Assembly: GCF_000711825.1 (NCBI RefSeq)
Contig: NZ_KL543982.1
Location: forward strand, 30,426 to 94,425
Direction: 5' to 3'
Length of the DNA stretch: 64,000 bases
Source of the DNA: [Clostridium] aminophilum DSM 10710
Lineage (GTDB): Bacteria > Bacillota > Clostridia > Lachnospirales > Lachnospiraceae
Under the pieces are notes generated by a model. That model did no database searches and was not told the origin of the DNA. It saw only the letters and a list, made by a program, of their open reading frames with translations. The position numbers were made by a program, and so were the translations under genes. Below, in pieces: positions 34,894 through 44,136 of this stretch. Positions within the stretch are counted from its first letter, which is position 1. Every line of letters starts with the position of its first letter.

Positions 34894-36195
34894 TTACGCC
34901 TCCTGTCCTTTCGCAGCCATTCTCTTCTGTCTGTTCTCTTCCATTGCCTCAACCAGACCCTGAACACGTGTCATGTACTGAGCCTCGTTGAAGTTACGCG
35001 GATCTGCCTGGTCTCCGTCGAAGGATACACACGGTACACCCATGTCGTCTGTGAATCTTCTCATCATCTCAGACATGTAACCGGACCACGGCTTGCAGGA
35101 ACGGTTGTTGTGAATCAGAGCGCCGTCAACGTGGTTCGCCTTCATGAGGCCTTCACGCCATGCAACACCCTGCTCCATGGATACGGAGTTCGGAGCCTTG
35201 TAGTATGCTCTGCAGAGTCCGTCCAGGTTGTCCAGAGAATCGGAATCGTATACGAAACCGAATGCCGGAGCGTAAACAACGGCGGTAACGTTTACACCAT
35301 TCTCCTTCAGCGGCTTGAACAGAGTCTTCAGCTCCGGCCAGCACGGAATTCCCTCGAAGAGAACTCTGTACTTCTCAGCGAACGGTGCTCTTGTCTCGCC
35401 CTTAGCCACTACTTCTGCAAGGTTCTGATCGAGAAGCTCAAATGCCTCTGCAGCTGCTACCTTACCACGAGCGGTAACGACATCAGCCATGTGGTTGAAC
35501 AGATCGAAACCGGACATCGGAGCCGGATCGTACTGAAGATAATCACAGACTTTTAACCATGCCTTTGCGGTACGGTTTGCGTTATGACATGCCTCTTTGA
35601 ACTTCTTCTCGGAGAACTTGGTTCCAGCGATCTTCTCAAGCTTCTTGATGGCATCGAGGAACTGACCCTTGATGTAAGCAACCTGGGAGTCATCTACTTC
35701 CATGTTGTTGTTGTACGGTACATCGATCATGATCAGCGGGATGTTGTGCATTCTTGCAATATTCTCATACCACTTTGTCATGTCGTTACAGATATTGTTA
35801 CAGCAGAGTACGAAGTCCGGCATCGGAACACGGCGTGTCTCGTTTGTGGTCTCGTAACCAGCTGCATAAGCAAGAGAAATACGGGTATATCCGCAGATAT
35901 CCGGATCATATCCCATGTCCTCTGCATACTCGCACATACGCTGACCATCGTGACGTGCGCCGATACCAGCAGCCTGGTTCTCCGGATATACAACAGCGAG
36001 GTCAAGAGCCTCACAGATCTCGCACGGGAACTTGGAAGAAGACCAACCTACCGGTCTGCCTGCCTTCTTAGCATCCCACGCTGCCTGATAAACATCGTTT
36101 ACAACCTTGCGGAGTGCAAGTACGCCCGGAAGTTCCGGCTTCTTAACTTTTTTCGCCGGTGCCGGAGCTGCTGCAGCATTTACATTTTCTGCCAT
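34894..36195 (-). CDS. hgdA: (R)-2-hydroxyglutaryl-CoA dehydratase, alpha subunit
   Basis: 433 residues after AAAGGAG. A short Ala/Pro/Lys-rich start precedes GRPVGWSSSKFPCEICEALDL. Later cysteine motifs are MPDFVLCCNNICNDMTKW and HNNRSCKPWSGYM. These hold the iron-sulfur cluster and contact substrate in the dehydratase family. Component D with HgdB. Middle gene of hgdC-hgdA-hgdB; 53 bases after hgdC. Confidence 0.95.
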   Translation of the reverse strand: MAENVNAAAAPAPAKKVKKPELPGVLALRKVVNDVYQAAWDAKKAGRPVGWSSSKFPCEICEALDLAVVYPENQAAGIGARHDGQRMCEYAEDMGYDPDICGYTRISLAYAAGYETTNETRRVPMPDFVLCCNNICNDMTKWYENIARMHNIPLIMIDVPYNNNMEVDDSQVAYIKGQFLDAIKKLEKIAGTKFSEKKFKEACHNANRTAKAWLKVCDYLQYDPAPMSGFDLFNHMADVVTARGKVAAAEAFELLDQNLAEVVAKGETRAPFAEKYRVLFEGIPCWPELKTLFKPLKENGVNVTAVVYAPAFGFVYDSDSLDNLDGLCRAYYKAPNSVSMEQGVAWREGLMKANHVDGALIHNNRSCKPWSGYMSEMMRRFTDDMGVPCVSFDGDQADPRNFNEAQYMTRVQGLVEAMEENRQKRMAAKGQEA

Positions 36196-36248
36196 AATAT
36201 AATTCTCCTTTCAAAAACATCCGCTTTCACCATGAAAACCGATGATTT

Positions 36249-37031
36249 TTAACGTGTTGCCTTCTGATAAGCGAACAGAGCCGCGCCCAGTGCGCCTACA
36301 TACTGTGTCATCGGGTCTGTGTGAATCACATGGCCCAGTTCTTCCTCGAGAGCATTGACTACTCCGGAGTTCTGCGCTACACCGCCGGTCATCATGACAT
36401 CGTCACGAACGCCGACACGATGTGCCAGTCCGACAACTCTTGCCGCAACGGAGTGATGAACACCATTGATGATATCGCATTTATGTGTACCGAGGGCAAG
36501 CTGGCTGATAACCTCACTCTCTGCAAATACCGTACAGGTGGAGCTGATATCAACCCGCTGAGTTGACTGCGCGCCCAGATCTCCGAGCTCGCTGGTCTTA
36601 ACCTCCAGAACGCCAGCCATTACATCCAGGAATCGTCCGGTTCCGGCTGCACATTTATCATTCATCTGGAAATTGACCATTGCGCCATTTTCAATCTGAA
36701 TTACCTTAACGTCCTGACCGCCGATATCGATAACTGTCTTGACCGACGGGAGAAGGAAAAATGCTCCCTTGGCGTGACAGCTCAGCTCGGACATGTTGTG
36801 ATCGACAATTTTCAGGGAGTTACGGCCATATCCTGTACCCATAATGTATGCCATATCCTCTTTGGTCATACCGGCATCATCGAATACCGCCTGAATCGCT
36901 CTCTCCGGACCGGATGTACCGGTTCCCACGTCAATCAGAGATTTACCGACGATCTCTGTACCGTTCTTCAGCACGATTGCCTTGGAAGCGGTTGAGCCAA
37001 CGTCGATTCCCATCGTGTAAATATCACCCAT
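36249..37031 (-). CDS. hgdC: 2-hydroxyglutaryl-CoA dehydratase activator (component A)
   Basis: 260 residues, same length as known activators. ASKHA ATPase motifs: MGIDVGSTASKAIVLKNG (phosphate-1), VIDIGGQDVKVIQ (phosphate-2) and MMTGGVAQNSGV (adenosine). MNDKCAAGTGRFLDVMA and ISSTCTVFAESEVISQ hold the two cysteines that bind one [4Fe-4S] between the dimer halves. It uses ATP to push a low-potential electron into HgdAB. GGAGG seven bases before the ATG. First gene of its cluster segment. Confidence 0.96.
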   Translation of the reverse strand: MGDIYTMGIDVGSTASKAIVLKNGTEIVGKSLIDVGTGTSGPERAIQAVFDDAGMTKEDMAYIMGTGYGRNSLKIVDHNMSELSCHAKGAFFLLPSVKTVIDIGGQDVKVIQIENGAMVNFQMNDKCAAGTGRFLDVMAGVLEVKTSELGDLGAQSTQRVDISSTCTVFAESEVISQLALGTHKCDIINGVHHSVAARVVGLAHRVGVRDDVMMTGGVAQNSGVVNALEEELGHVIHTDPMTQYVGALGAALFAYQKATR

Positions 37032-37265
37032 GATGCAACCTCCGTCTCTAAGTGATGTTTTATCGCCTGACTTTTTTCATTATATCATGTTCGCAACGTA
37101 AAACAGCCAAAAACAACAATATTATTGTGCATGTTCACCGATGAAATTATGGAATCGTTTTTCATTCCTTCAGTGTATTGCATAGGATATGCCGTTTTTT
37201 GCATTATCGTTCCGACATTAATTTCGTCAGTTTCGGATAAAATATCAGTAAACGAATGCAATGAA
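37032..37265. other. Region upstream of hgdC
   Basis: No gene. A -10-like TATAAT lies at 37079-37084 (minus strand) without a convincing -35, so a separate hgdC promoter is possible but weakly supported. ACAATATTATTGT at about 37113-37125 is a small palindrome. Confidence 0.4.
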
Positions 37266-37316
37266 GAATAAAAGGAACGGACCGCATTTGCCGCATAGCC
37301 GGCAATATGCGGTCCG
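37266..37316 (-). terminator. Terminator after gcdA
   Basis: CGGACCGCAT and ATGCGGTCCG arms enclose an inner TTGCCGG/GCCGGCAA-like stem, followed on the minus strand by TTCCTTTTATTC. Separates gcdA from hgdC. Confidence 0.75.
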
Positions 37317-37437
37317 CATTGCTCTCGTCTTATCTCCGGAACCAGCCCCACCAACCTGCCTTAATTGCCGGTGTCTCGGAGCGGAACGAATAACTTATCC
37401 TTTTTATGTCCGTTCAATCAGACGGACTCATTGCTTC

Positions 37438-37476
37438 AAACGGGGCGAAACACGCTTCGCGGTTTTCGCTCATTTT
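37438..37476. repeat. Interspersed AAACACGCTTC repeat
   Basis: ACGGGGCGAAACACGCTTCG followed by TTTTCGCTC, matching the repeat modules at 4666 and 50997. It sits directly after the gcdA stop. Confidence 0.6.
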
Positions 37477-37485
37477 CTGCGCAGA

Positions 37486-39267
37486 TTACTTCTCGTAGTT
37501 CATCTCGAAATCACGCTGGGATCTCGGAGTGATCATCTGGTGCATCGGGCAGATGGACTGCGGGTTCTGATAAGCAGCCTCTGTGAATGCCTGCATGTAC
37601 GGACGGATCTCTGTCATGTCAACGATCTCGTCTACCATACCCATCTTAGCGGTGTAAGCCGGAGCGGACTTTGTCTCGTAATCCTCGATCAGGTTGTTCA
37701 TCTTATCGATAACCGGCTGAAGGTCGTTGCCAGCCTTCTGCTCCTTCACAAGTCTTCTGGAGTACAGAGCGTTTGCAGCTGTTACACCCGGCATTACATA
37801 GTACTTGGAAACTGCAGTACCAATGGAGAATGCGTTGTTGTCATTACCCTGCGGACCGCCAAGTACGTAGTGAGCCGCTGCGGAAGCAACACGGAGTGTT
37901 ACCTCGAGAGACGGCATACCGGAGTTCTGGATGGAATAGATCAGGGACTGACCAAGACCAAGAAGCTCAGCCTTCTCTGCGTCATCACCTACATCGATAC
38001 CGGTTGTATCCTGCAGCCAGATCAGCGGAATGCGGTCACGTGCGCACAGAGTTACGAACTCGTTCATCTTGATGAGACCTTCACGGTAAAGCTTACCACC
38101 TACGGAAACGTGGCCCTGGCCGCCGTTCTCATAGTACTTCGGATAGTTCATCAGAATACCCTGAACGTTTGCGATGATACCAACAAGGAGACCATTTACC
38201 TTTGCAAGACCTGTGGTCATCTCCGGTCCGTATGTCTTCTTGTACTCAAGGTACTGGGAGTCATCGACAAGACGAGCGATAACCTCGCGAACGTCGTACG
38301 GCTTCTTGCTGTTTGCCGGGATGAGGCTGTAAAGATCCTCAGCCGGGAACTTCGGAGCCTTCGGGCTGTCAACGCGGAAGAACTCAAGGTTGTATGCCGG
38401 CAGATAGCTTACATACTTCTTGATGCCCTCGATTACGCCGTAATCGTCCTGATATACCTCACGGAAGAATCCGGTCTCGTCGTAGTGAACCGGAACGGAA
38501 CCCGGAGCCGGAACCTTGTTGTTCTTGTTAGCCTCAAGGTTATCGATGATACCCTGAGCAACTTCCATATCAACTCTGCCCTTCGGGTTCATACCGGAAA
38601 GGATACCAGCGCCGCCGACTGCCATGTTCGCATCCTTGTGAGCGATCAGGATGGTCGGGGAGATGGAGTGATAGCCGCCGCCTGCCGGGTTTGTTCCGTA
38701 GATACCTACGATTACCGGAAGACCGAGCTGGTTGAGTTCTGCATTGCGGAAGAACGGTGTACCGCCGCCGCGTCTGTTCGGATATACCAGATCCTGTACC
38801 GGGAAATCAACGCCGGAGCAGTTCAGGAGGTATACAACCGGAACGTGGAGGATCTTAGCAGCATCGGAAGCACGAAGAAGGTTCTCAGCCTGTCCCGGAA
38901 CCCATGCGCCAGCGATCTTCTTGTTATCGGAAGCGATAACCATAACCCACTTGCCGCCAACACGTGCAAGACCCTTTGTGATGGATGTGTCACCAAACTT
39001 GTTGTCGCTCGGGTTGAACAGAGAGTTCAGGGAGCAGAATGTGCCCGGATCTACGAGAGCGTTGATTCTCTGCATAGCAGTGAGCTGGCCCTTTGCGTTC
39101 AGCTTCTCCTCGGTTGTGATACCAGCAGCGCGGGTAGCCTCAACCTTCTCCTGAATCTGCTTCTCAACAGTCTTGATCTCCTGCTCGTTCTCAGCGTTTG
39201 CTGCCGGAATAGCCTTTCCGAGTGTCGGCATATTCTGGAAGTAATTCGGCATAGAATAGAAATCCAT
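37486..39267 (-). CDS. gcdA: Glutaconyl-CoA decarboxylase alpha subunit (carboxyltransferase)
   Basis: 593 residues. Two crotonase-like halves of a carboxyltransferase are seen, with NKKIAGAWVPGQAENLLRAS, YPNRRGGGTPFFRNAEL and GTNPAGGGYHSI in the first and YRDGLIKMNEFV-like KLYREGLIKMNEF, LQDTTGIDVGDDAEK and YVLGGPQGNDNNAFSIGTA in the second. It moves the carboxyl of glutaconyl-CoA to biotin on GcdC, giving crotonyl-CoA. AAGGAG upstream. Cytoplasmic part of the membrane Na+ pump GcdABCD. Confidence 0.96.
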   Translation of the reverse strand: MDFYSMPNYFQNMPTLGKAIPAANAENEQEIKTVEKQIQEKVEATRAAGITTEEKLNAKGQLTAMQRINALVDPGTFCSLNSLFNPSDNKFGDTSITKGLARVGGKWVMVIASDNKKIAGAWVPGQAENLLRASDAAKILHVPVVYLLNCSGVDFPVQDLVYPNRRGGGTPFFRNAELNQLGLPVIVGIYGTNPAGGGYHSISPTILIAHKDANMAVGGAGILSGMNPKGRVDMEVAQGIIDNLEANKNNKVPAPGSVPVHYDETGFFREVYQDDYGVIEGIKKYVSYLPAYNLEFFRVDSPKAPKFPAEDLYSLIPANSKKPYDVREVIARLVDDSQYLEYKKTYGPEMTTGLAKVNGLLVGIIANVQGILMNYPKYYENGGQGHVSVGGKLYREGLIKMNEFVTLCARDRIPLIWLQDTTGIDVGDDAEKAELLGLGQSLIYSIQNSGMPSLEVTLRVASAAAHYVLGGPQGNDNNAFSIGTAVSKYYVMPGVTAANALYSRRLVKEQKAGNDLQPVIDKMNNLIEDYETKSAPAYTAKMGMVDEIVDMTEIRPYMQAFTEAAYQNPQSICPMHQMITPRSQRDFEMNYEK

Positions 39268-39396
39268 TTTAAATCTCCTTATTTATACGGACGCCGGGGC
39301 GCTCTCGGGGAAATGTCTCCGAAAGCGCTCTGGCGCAATGCTTCGGCTTTGAAACATTGTTCTCTGTATGATATATCTGGTCTTCGATATCTGGTC

Positions 39397-40200
39397 TTAG
39401 TTTGCTTCCGGTACCGGAACCTTGATAAATACCTGATCCGGGTCGATCTCTTCACGGATCATCTTGATAACCTCCGGATCCGGTGCATCGAGCTTAACTG
39501 CTCTGGATACATCGATATCAAATCCGGTGTTCTCGATAACCTCTTCCGGAGAAGAAGACTCATAGTAACCTGCAAGGTACATTCTCTTTGTCTTCTCATC
39601 AAACTTCATAACACCGAGGTCAGTAACAACTGCCTGCGGGCCGCGGTTTGCCGGAAGTCCGAGTTTTGCACGGCCGTCCGGTCCGTCGATCCAACCCGGA
39701 GAAGTTACGTAATCGATCTTCTGCATGAATCTTCTCTTCTCGTGCTGGATCATGATTACGGTGTTGGTGAAGGTAGCGATTGCGTTTGCGCCGCCGGAAC
39801 CGGTGAATCTTGTCTTCGGATGGTTGTACTCACCGATGCAGGTGGAGTTAACGTTTCCGTACGGGTCGATCTGAGCGCCGCCGATGAAACCGATCATTCT
39901 ATCGGAATCGTGAAGCCACTCGTTTGTCTCGAATCCGATGAAACGGATATTCGGCCACTGAACGCCGCAGTGTGCCATGAAACGAAGGTCACCTACAGAA
40001 CGCGGAACCTCGATCGGGGAGCAGTCCATAAGACCGGACTCTACGACAAGGTTGCAGTTCGGAGCGTAAACTCTCTTAGCTACGGAAGCGCCGATCAGCG
40101 GAAGACCGGTACCTACGATTGCGATCTGGCCATCATGGAGCATCTTTGCAAGGGTGATAGCCTGCATTTCCTTATTGGTGTAATTTGTATAATCTGCCAT
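39397..40200 (-). CDS. gctB: Glutaconate CoA-transferase subunit B
   Basis: 267 residues, as in Acidaminococcus. NLVVESGLMDCSPIEVPRSV near residue 50 contains the Glu that forms the glutamyl-CoA thioester. GSGGANAIATFTNTVIMI follows. With GctA it transfers CoA from acetyl- or glutaconyl-CoA to (R)-2-hydroxyglutarate. Translation coupled to gctA, whose stop lies two bases before the ATG. Confidence 0.95.
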   Translation of the reverse strand: MADYTNYTNKEMQAITLAKMLHDGQIAIVGTGLPLIGASVAKRVYAPNCNLVVESGLMDCSPIEVPRSVGDLRFMAHCGVQWPNIRFIGFETNEWLHDSDRMIGFIGGAQIDPYGNVNSTCIGEYNHPKTRFTGSGGANAIATFTNTVIMIQHEKRRFMQKIDYVTSPGWIDGPDGRAKLGLPANRGPQAVVTDLGVMKFDEKTKRMYLAGYYESSSPEEVIENTGFDIDVSRAVKLDAPDPEVIKMIREEIDPDQVFIKVPVPEAN

Positions 40201-40202
40201 GA

Positions 40203-41165
40203 TTAGTCCTCCTTAGCTACATCTGTATGATAACCATAGCCCTCTGTTACTTTCAGGTTGAGAAGGCGCTTAACACCCAGCTTCTCCAGGTACTCATCCT
40301 GGTCCTTAACGTCGTAGATCCACTCATTCAGGAATGTGTGGAAGTCTTCCTCTGTCTTGGAAGCTGCGCCATAAGCCTTAAGGAATGCGTTATCATAATC
40401 ATAGTAATCGTAGCACTGTGTCGGATGAGCACCGTACGGAACTACGCAGACAGCGTCTACAGTGAAGCACGGAAGCTTTGTCTTGGTCGGATCACGACGG
40501 ATCTCCTCGTTGCTTACGAGCTCTTCGCAAGTAACGATGGTCTTCTTTGCTGCAACAGCAATATCAACATCGTGGAACTCATCGCCGAGAAGTACGCAGG
40601 TACCGTCCGGGGATGCCTTCTGAACGTGGATGATTGCGGTATCAAGCTGCGGAACCGGAAGAGCAACAACCTTCTCGCCCTTCTTGAACGGGTTCTCTAC
40701 GTATACAAACTTATCCTCGGTAAGGCCCGGGATCGTCTTACGTACTTCCTTGGAGATTCCCCACTCGTCTACAAGACCGGAACCGATCATGAAGCGAACC
40801 GGAAGGAACGGAAGTCCGAGAGATGCAGCGTGGAGCATGTACATGATAGCATCCTGAGAATAGTCCTCATAGATGAGCTCTCCAGACTCGATCTTCTTTC
40901 TGAAACGGCGGGAAACGTTGGTTACACCGGAATCTGCGGTATAGCAGTTGATGTAAGCTTTTACGCGGTTCTCACCGATCATCATATCCCAGTCAGATCC
41001 TGCCGGACCTGCCCATACGATGAAATCTTTCTGTCCCTGACGAAGGATTTCACGAACAGCAGCCATCGGCTTCTTGTTTGTTGTGAATCCACCGAAGGAG
41101 ATCTGGTCGCCAGACTGTACGTACTTGGCAACTGCATCATGTAAAGACATTACTTTATTACTCAC
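40203..41165 (-). CDS. gctA: Glutaconate CoA-transferase subunit A
   Basis: 320 residues, the family's usual length. The GTG at 41165 is chosen: GGAGG lies seven bases upstream, while the next ATG is 15 bases inside. SLHDAVAKYVQSGDQISFGGFTTNKKPMAAVREI, then GSGLVDEWGISKEVRKTIPG and ADDPTKTKLPCF-like RRDPTKTKLPCFTVDAVCVV follow the GctA fold. Forms the hetero-octamer with GctB. A large structured element precedes it. Confidence 0.95.
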   Translation of the reverse strand: MSNKVMSLHDAVAKYVQSGDQISFGGFTTNKKPMAAVREILRQGQKDFIVWAGPAGSDWDMMIGENRVKAYINCYTADSGVTNVSRRFRKKIESGELIYEDYSQDAIMYMLHAASLGLPFLPVRFMIGSGLVDEWGISKEVRKTIPGLTEDKFVYVENPFKKGEKVVALPVPQLDTAIIHVQKASPDGTCVLLGDEFHDVDIAVAAKKTIVTCEELVSNEEIRRDPTKTKLPCFTVDAVCVVPYGAHPTQCYDYYDYDNAFLKAYGAASKTEEDFHTFLNEWIYDVKDQDEYLEKLGVKRLLNLKVTEGYGYHTDVAKED

Positions 41166-41212
41166 AATAAAGCCTCCTTTTGTAAAACTTTTAAAGCATC
41201 TTATTTATACAA

Positions 41213-41348
41213 ACTGCGGGGCGTCTCCGCGCCCGGGCTGGCACACACCCCAGCCGGGCGCGCTTTACGCGCGTCTTCGTGTCTGCCTGTGAAGCAGCAT
41301 ATGAAGCGGTGGGAGTCATCAGCCTACGGCCGGTGACTACCCCGCAGT
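41213..41348 (-). other. Structured intercistronic element before gctA
   Basis: Outer arms ACTGCGGGG and CCCCGCAGT, 118 bases apart, close a region with two inner stems. One is CGCGCCCGG[G]CTGG with CCAGCCGGGCGCG (13 bp, one bulge). The other, on the minus strand, is GTCACCGGCC-gta-GGCTGATGAC. A three-way junction is possible in the gcdB-gctA transcript. No known RNA family recognised. Confidence 0.5.
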
Positions 41349-41415
41349 GCATAACAATTTAATATGGATTTGTGGCTCGCGCTTTGAATACTTCAGAACT
41401 GTACTCTTATGTATA

Positions 41416-42570
41416 TCAGCCCTTGAAAAGAACCATGAAGAAACCGGCTGCAACCGCAGAACCGATAACTCCGGCAACGTTCGGGCCCATAGCATTCATC
41501 AGAAGGAAGTTTGCCGGATCAGCTTCGGATCCAACCTTCTGAGCGATACGAGCTGCCATCGGAACGGCAGATACGCCTGCAGAACCGATCAGCGGATTGA
41601 TCTTCTTTCCTGTGCAGATGTACATGATCTTACCAAGGATAAGGCCGCCGGCAGTAGCAAAACCGAATGCAAGAAGACCAAGAGCAATGATAGCCAGGGT
41701 CTGCGGTCTCAGGAATACCGGACCGGTTGCAGTGGAACCTACGCCTACGCCAAGGAAGATGGTAACAATGTTGCACAGCTGGTTTGTTGCAGTATCAACA
41801 AGACGATCTACAACTCCGGACTCCTTGAACAGGTTTCCGAGCATCAGCATACCAAGAAGCGGTGCTACGGACGGAAGGAGAAGGGATGTGAAGAGAGCTA
41901 CGAATACCGGGAATACAATCTTCTCTGCCTTTGTTACGGCACGAAGCTGCGGCATTCTTGTCTTTCTCTCTTCAAGAGTTGTCATTGCCTTCATGATCGG
42001 CGGCTGGATCATCGGGATCAGCGCCATGTAGGAATATGCAGCAACGGCGATCGGGGACATCAGCTCCGGCGCCAGGTTGTTTGCAAGGTAAATCGCGGTC
42101 GGGCCGTCTGCACCACCGATGATACCGATGGAAGCTGCCTGCTGCGGTGTGAACATTCCTGTGATGATTGCAAGACAGAACGCAACATAGATACCGAACT
42201 GAGCTGCCGCACCGAGGATCAGAGCGATCGGGTTCGCGATCAGCGGTCCGAAGTCTGTCATCGCACCGATGCAGAGGAACATCAGACACGGGAACAGGTT
42301 ACATTTCTCACCCATGAACAGGATGTGAAGAAGTCCGGAATCATACCAGGCACCGCCGTTTGCTGTTGCATCGTATGCAAGGTTTGCAGCCGGAAGGTTT
42401 GTCAGGAGCATACCGAACGCGATCGGCAGAAGCAGAAGCGGCTCGAACTCCTTTACAATTGCCAGGTAGATCAGGATGAAAGAAACAGCGATCATGACGC
42501 ACTGCTCCCACTGCAGAGACGCGAAACCGGACTCAGCAGCAAGACTCGTCAGAATTCCAATAAAATCCAT
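41416..42570 (-). CDS. gcdB: Glutaconyl-CoA decarboxylase beta subunit (Na+ pump)
   Basis: 384 residues with about ten hydrophobic segments. ASIGIIGGADGPTAIYLANN is the conserved region around the Na+-binding Asp in this family, and GVSAVPMAARIAQKVG and NVAGVIGSAVAAG are the C-terminal signature. It decarboxylates carboxybiotin and drives two Na+ out of the cell. GACAGGAGG precedes the ATG, 17 bases after gcdC1. Confidence 0.96.
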   Translation of the reverse strand: MDFIGILTSLAAESGFASLQWEQCVMIAVSFILIYLAIVKEFEPLLLLPIAFGMLLTNLPAANLAYDATANGGAWYDSGLLHILFMGEKCNLFPCLMFLCIGAMTDFGPLIANPIALILGAAAQFGIYVAFCLAIITGMFTPQQAASIGIIGGADGPTAIYLANNLAPELMSPIAVAAYSYMALIPMIQPPIMKAMTTLEERKTRMPQLRAVTKAEKIVFPVFVALFTSLLLPSVAPLLGMLMLGNLFKESGVVDRLVDTATNQLCNIVTIFLGVGVGSTATGPVFLRPQTLAIIALGLLAFGFATAGGLILGKIMYICTGKKINPLIGSAGVSAVPMAARIAQKVGSEADPANFLLMNAMGPNVAGVIGSAVAAGFFMVLFKG

Positions 42571-42587
42571 TACTTGCCTCCTGTCAA

Positions 42588-43028
42588 TTAGTTAAGGGTC
42601 ATCAGAACTGCGCCGGTATCAACAGAATCGCCGGCCTTTACGTTAACGGAAGCAACGGTTCCGTCCTGCGGAGCTACGATCTCGTTCTCCATCTTCATAG
42701 CTTCCATGACAATTACGCACTCGCCGTACTTAACTGCCTGTCCAACATTTGCGTTAACCTTCAGGATCTTGCCCGGCATCGGAGCTTCAACGGAAGCTGC
42801 GCCTGCTGCTGCCGGAGCTGCCGCCGGAGCCGGTGCTGCCGCCGGAGCCGGAGCTGCTGCCGGAGCCGGAGCTGCTGCCGGAGCCGGTGCTGCCGCAACC
42901 GGTGCGGACTGCGGAAGTGCTACTGCCTGCGGAGCTGCAACACCGTTGCGGTCCAGAGACTTGTAGCCGTTCACCTGCTGTACTTCTACTTCATATTTTT
43001 TTCCATTGATGGTAGCAATGTACTTCAT
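42588..43028 (-). CDS. gcdC: Glutaconyl-CoA decarboxylase biotin carrier (first)
   Basis: 146 residues. N-terminal [12 protein letters not shown], a long Ala-Pro linker with APAPAAAP repeats (residues about 47-73), and a C-terminal biotinyl domain [17 protein letters not shown]...[19 protein letters not shown]. The Lys in EAMKMEN takes the biotin. It swings between GcdA and GcdB. A second copy of this gene lies immediately upstream (43063-43497). Confidence 0.95.
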   Translation of the reverse strand: MKYIATINGKKYEVEVQQVNGYKSLDRNGVAAPQAVALPQSAPVAAAPAPAAAPAPAAAPAPAAAPAPAAAPAAAGAASVEAPMPGKILKVNANVGQAVKYGECVIVMEAMKMENEIVAPQDGTVASVNVKAGDSVDTGAVLMTLN

Positions 43029-43062
43029 ATCGTTTTTATCCTTTCCCTTGATTTCCTGCGGA

Positions 43063-43497
43063 TCAATTCAGAGTAGCAAGGACAGCGCCGGTATCAACCA
43101 TGTCGCCAGCCTTTACATTAACGGAAGCAACGGTGCCGTCCTGCGGAGCTACGATCTCATTTTCCATCTTCATAGCCTCCATAACGATGACACACTCACC
43201 ATACTTAACTGCCTGTCCGGATGTAACATTAACCTTAAGGATCTTACCCGGCATCGGAGCTTCAACATTAACGGAACCTGCACCTGCCGGAGCTGCTGCC
43301 GGAGCCGGAGCTGCCGCCGGAGCCGGTGCTGCTGCCTGAACCGGAGCGGTAGCCGGAGCTACGGCCGGAGCCGGTGCTGCGATCGGTGCTGTCGGAGCTG
43401 CCTGTGCCTCACCGAATCTCGGGATCGGTGCATAAGCGTCAACTCTCTCTAATTCAACTTCGTAATTCTTACCGTTCAGAGTAGCTGTGTACTTCAT
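43063..43497 (-). CDS. gcdC: Glutaconyl-CoA decarboxylase biotin carrier (second copy)
   Basis: 144 residues with the same layout as its neighbour: [15 protein letters not shown], Ala/Pro/Val linker of slightly different length, and the biotinyl domain [17 protein letters not shown]...[15 protein letters not shown]. The last 70 residues are almost identical between copies, and the DNA also is, which points to recent duplication or gene conversion. Paired biotin carriers of this pump are known from Clostridium symbiosum (from memory). Both can be used by one GcdA/GcdB core. Confidence 0.94.
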   Translation of the reverse strand: MKYTATLNGKNYEVELERVDAYAPIPRFGEAQAAPTAPIAAPAPAVAPATAPVQAAAPAPAAAPAPAAAPAGAGSVNVEAPMPGKILKVNVTSGQAVKYGECVIVMEAMKMENEIVAPQDGTVASVNVKAGDMVDTGAVLATLN

Positions 43498-43544
43498 AAC
43501 TGCGGTAACCTTCCTTTCAAAAATCCTTCATTCCCAGAAATAAA

Positions 43545-43841
43545 TTATCTGATCTCCGTAACTTTTGTGATCTGGAACTCATCCGGCTGACTGCCGAGAT
43601 CCTCTGCAATGGTAGCTGCGAGAACTGCAAGAAGTTCCTTGTCTGCCTCGTCATTTACTACCGGAGCAGCAGCTGCTGCCTTAACCGGCTGCTGTTTCTT
43701 TGTTCCCGCAATGCTTCCGACTACGGAAGAAATGATTGCGATAGCGAACATCAGAATGAGCAGCATGATGAAAACGACAGCCAATCCGCTGACAGAGACA
43801 ACCAGAGCGGTAGGAATGTTCATTGTGGTTGCTGTATACAT
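43545..43841 (-). CDS. gcdD: Glutaconyl-CoA decarboxylase delta subunit (OadG-like)
   Basis: 98 residues. One membrane helix (ALVVSVSGLAVVFIMLLILMFAIAII, about 12-37), then an Ala/Pro linker and a short C-terminal domain DKELLAVLAATIAEDLGSQ ending TKVTEIR. This is the OadG shape; it anchors and assembles the Na+-pumping decarboxylase. First gene of the gct-gcd transcript, with a strong promoter and a structured leader. Confidence 0.88.
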   Translation of the reverse strand: MYTATTMNIPTALVVSVSGLAVVFIMLLILMFAIAIISSVVGSIAGTKKQQPVKAAAAAPVVNDEADKELLAVLAATIAEDLGSQPDEFQITKVTEIR

Positions 43842-44016
43842 CTGGACTACACCTCCTTTGAAATATGACCCGCGGCTGGAAAAGGCCGCAATGCAAAGTT
43901 AAGATTCCGTATTATGGAACGTATTCCATTTTCAAAAGGGCAAAATATAAAAAAGGGAGATTGCCCTCCTGCAAGATTTGTCCACATTCACAGAATCTGC
44001 CCTTTTTCCTTTTGGA
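43842..44016 (-). promoter_or_regulatory. Structured leader of the gcd-gct operon
   Basis: About 170 bases between promoter and gcdD. On the minus strand AAAAGGGCA (44007-43999) and GGGCAA (43966-43961) can both pair with TTGCCCTTTT (43943-43934), and these pairings exclude each other. TGGAA-tacg-TTCCA forms another small hairpin. Control by attenuation is possible but unproven. Confidence 0.4.
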
Positions 44017-44045
44017 ATTATAGCGTATGTGCTATGGAAAGTCAA
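44017..44045 (-). promoter_or_regulatory. Sigma-A promoter of the gcd-gct operon
   Basis: TTGACT (44040-44045), 17-base spacer, perfect TATAAT (44017-44022), about 170 bases before gcdD. Confidence 0.88.
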
Positions 44046-44136
44046 CGAACTTCCTTACGAAATCATAATCTTTCATTAATCTACGGTAAACTTCAAATCG
44101 ACTTTCCAGGAATACGCAATACTGCCCATAAATGAG

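Noticed and set aside
37261-40206. 981-codon plus-strand open frame across gcdA/gctB
   Set aside because: Antisense shadow of two well-recognised genes, with Cys/Arg-rich translation and no start signals.
33517-43841. Lactate (acryloyl-CoA) pathway in place of glutamate fermentation
   Set aside because: GctAB and the Na+-pumping GcdABCD beside HgdABC specify 2-hydroxyglutarate and glutaconyl-CoA, not lactoyl-CoA.
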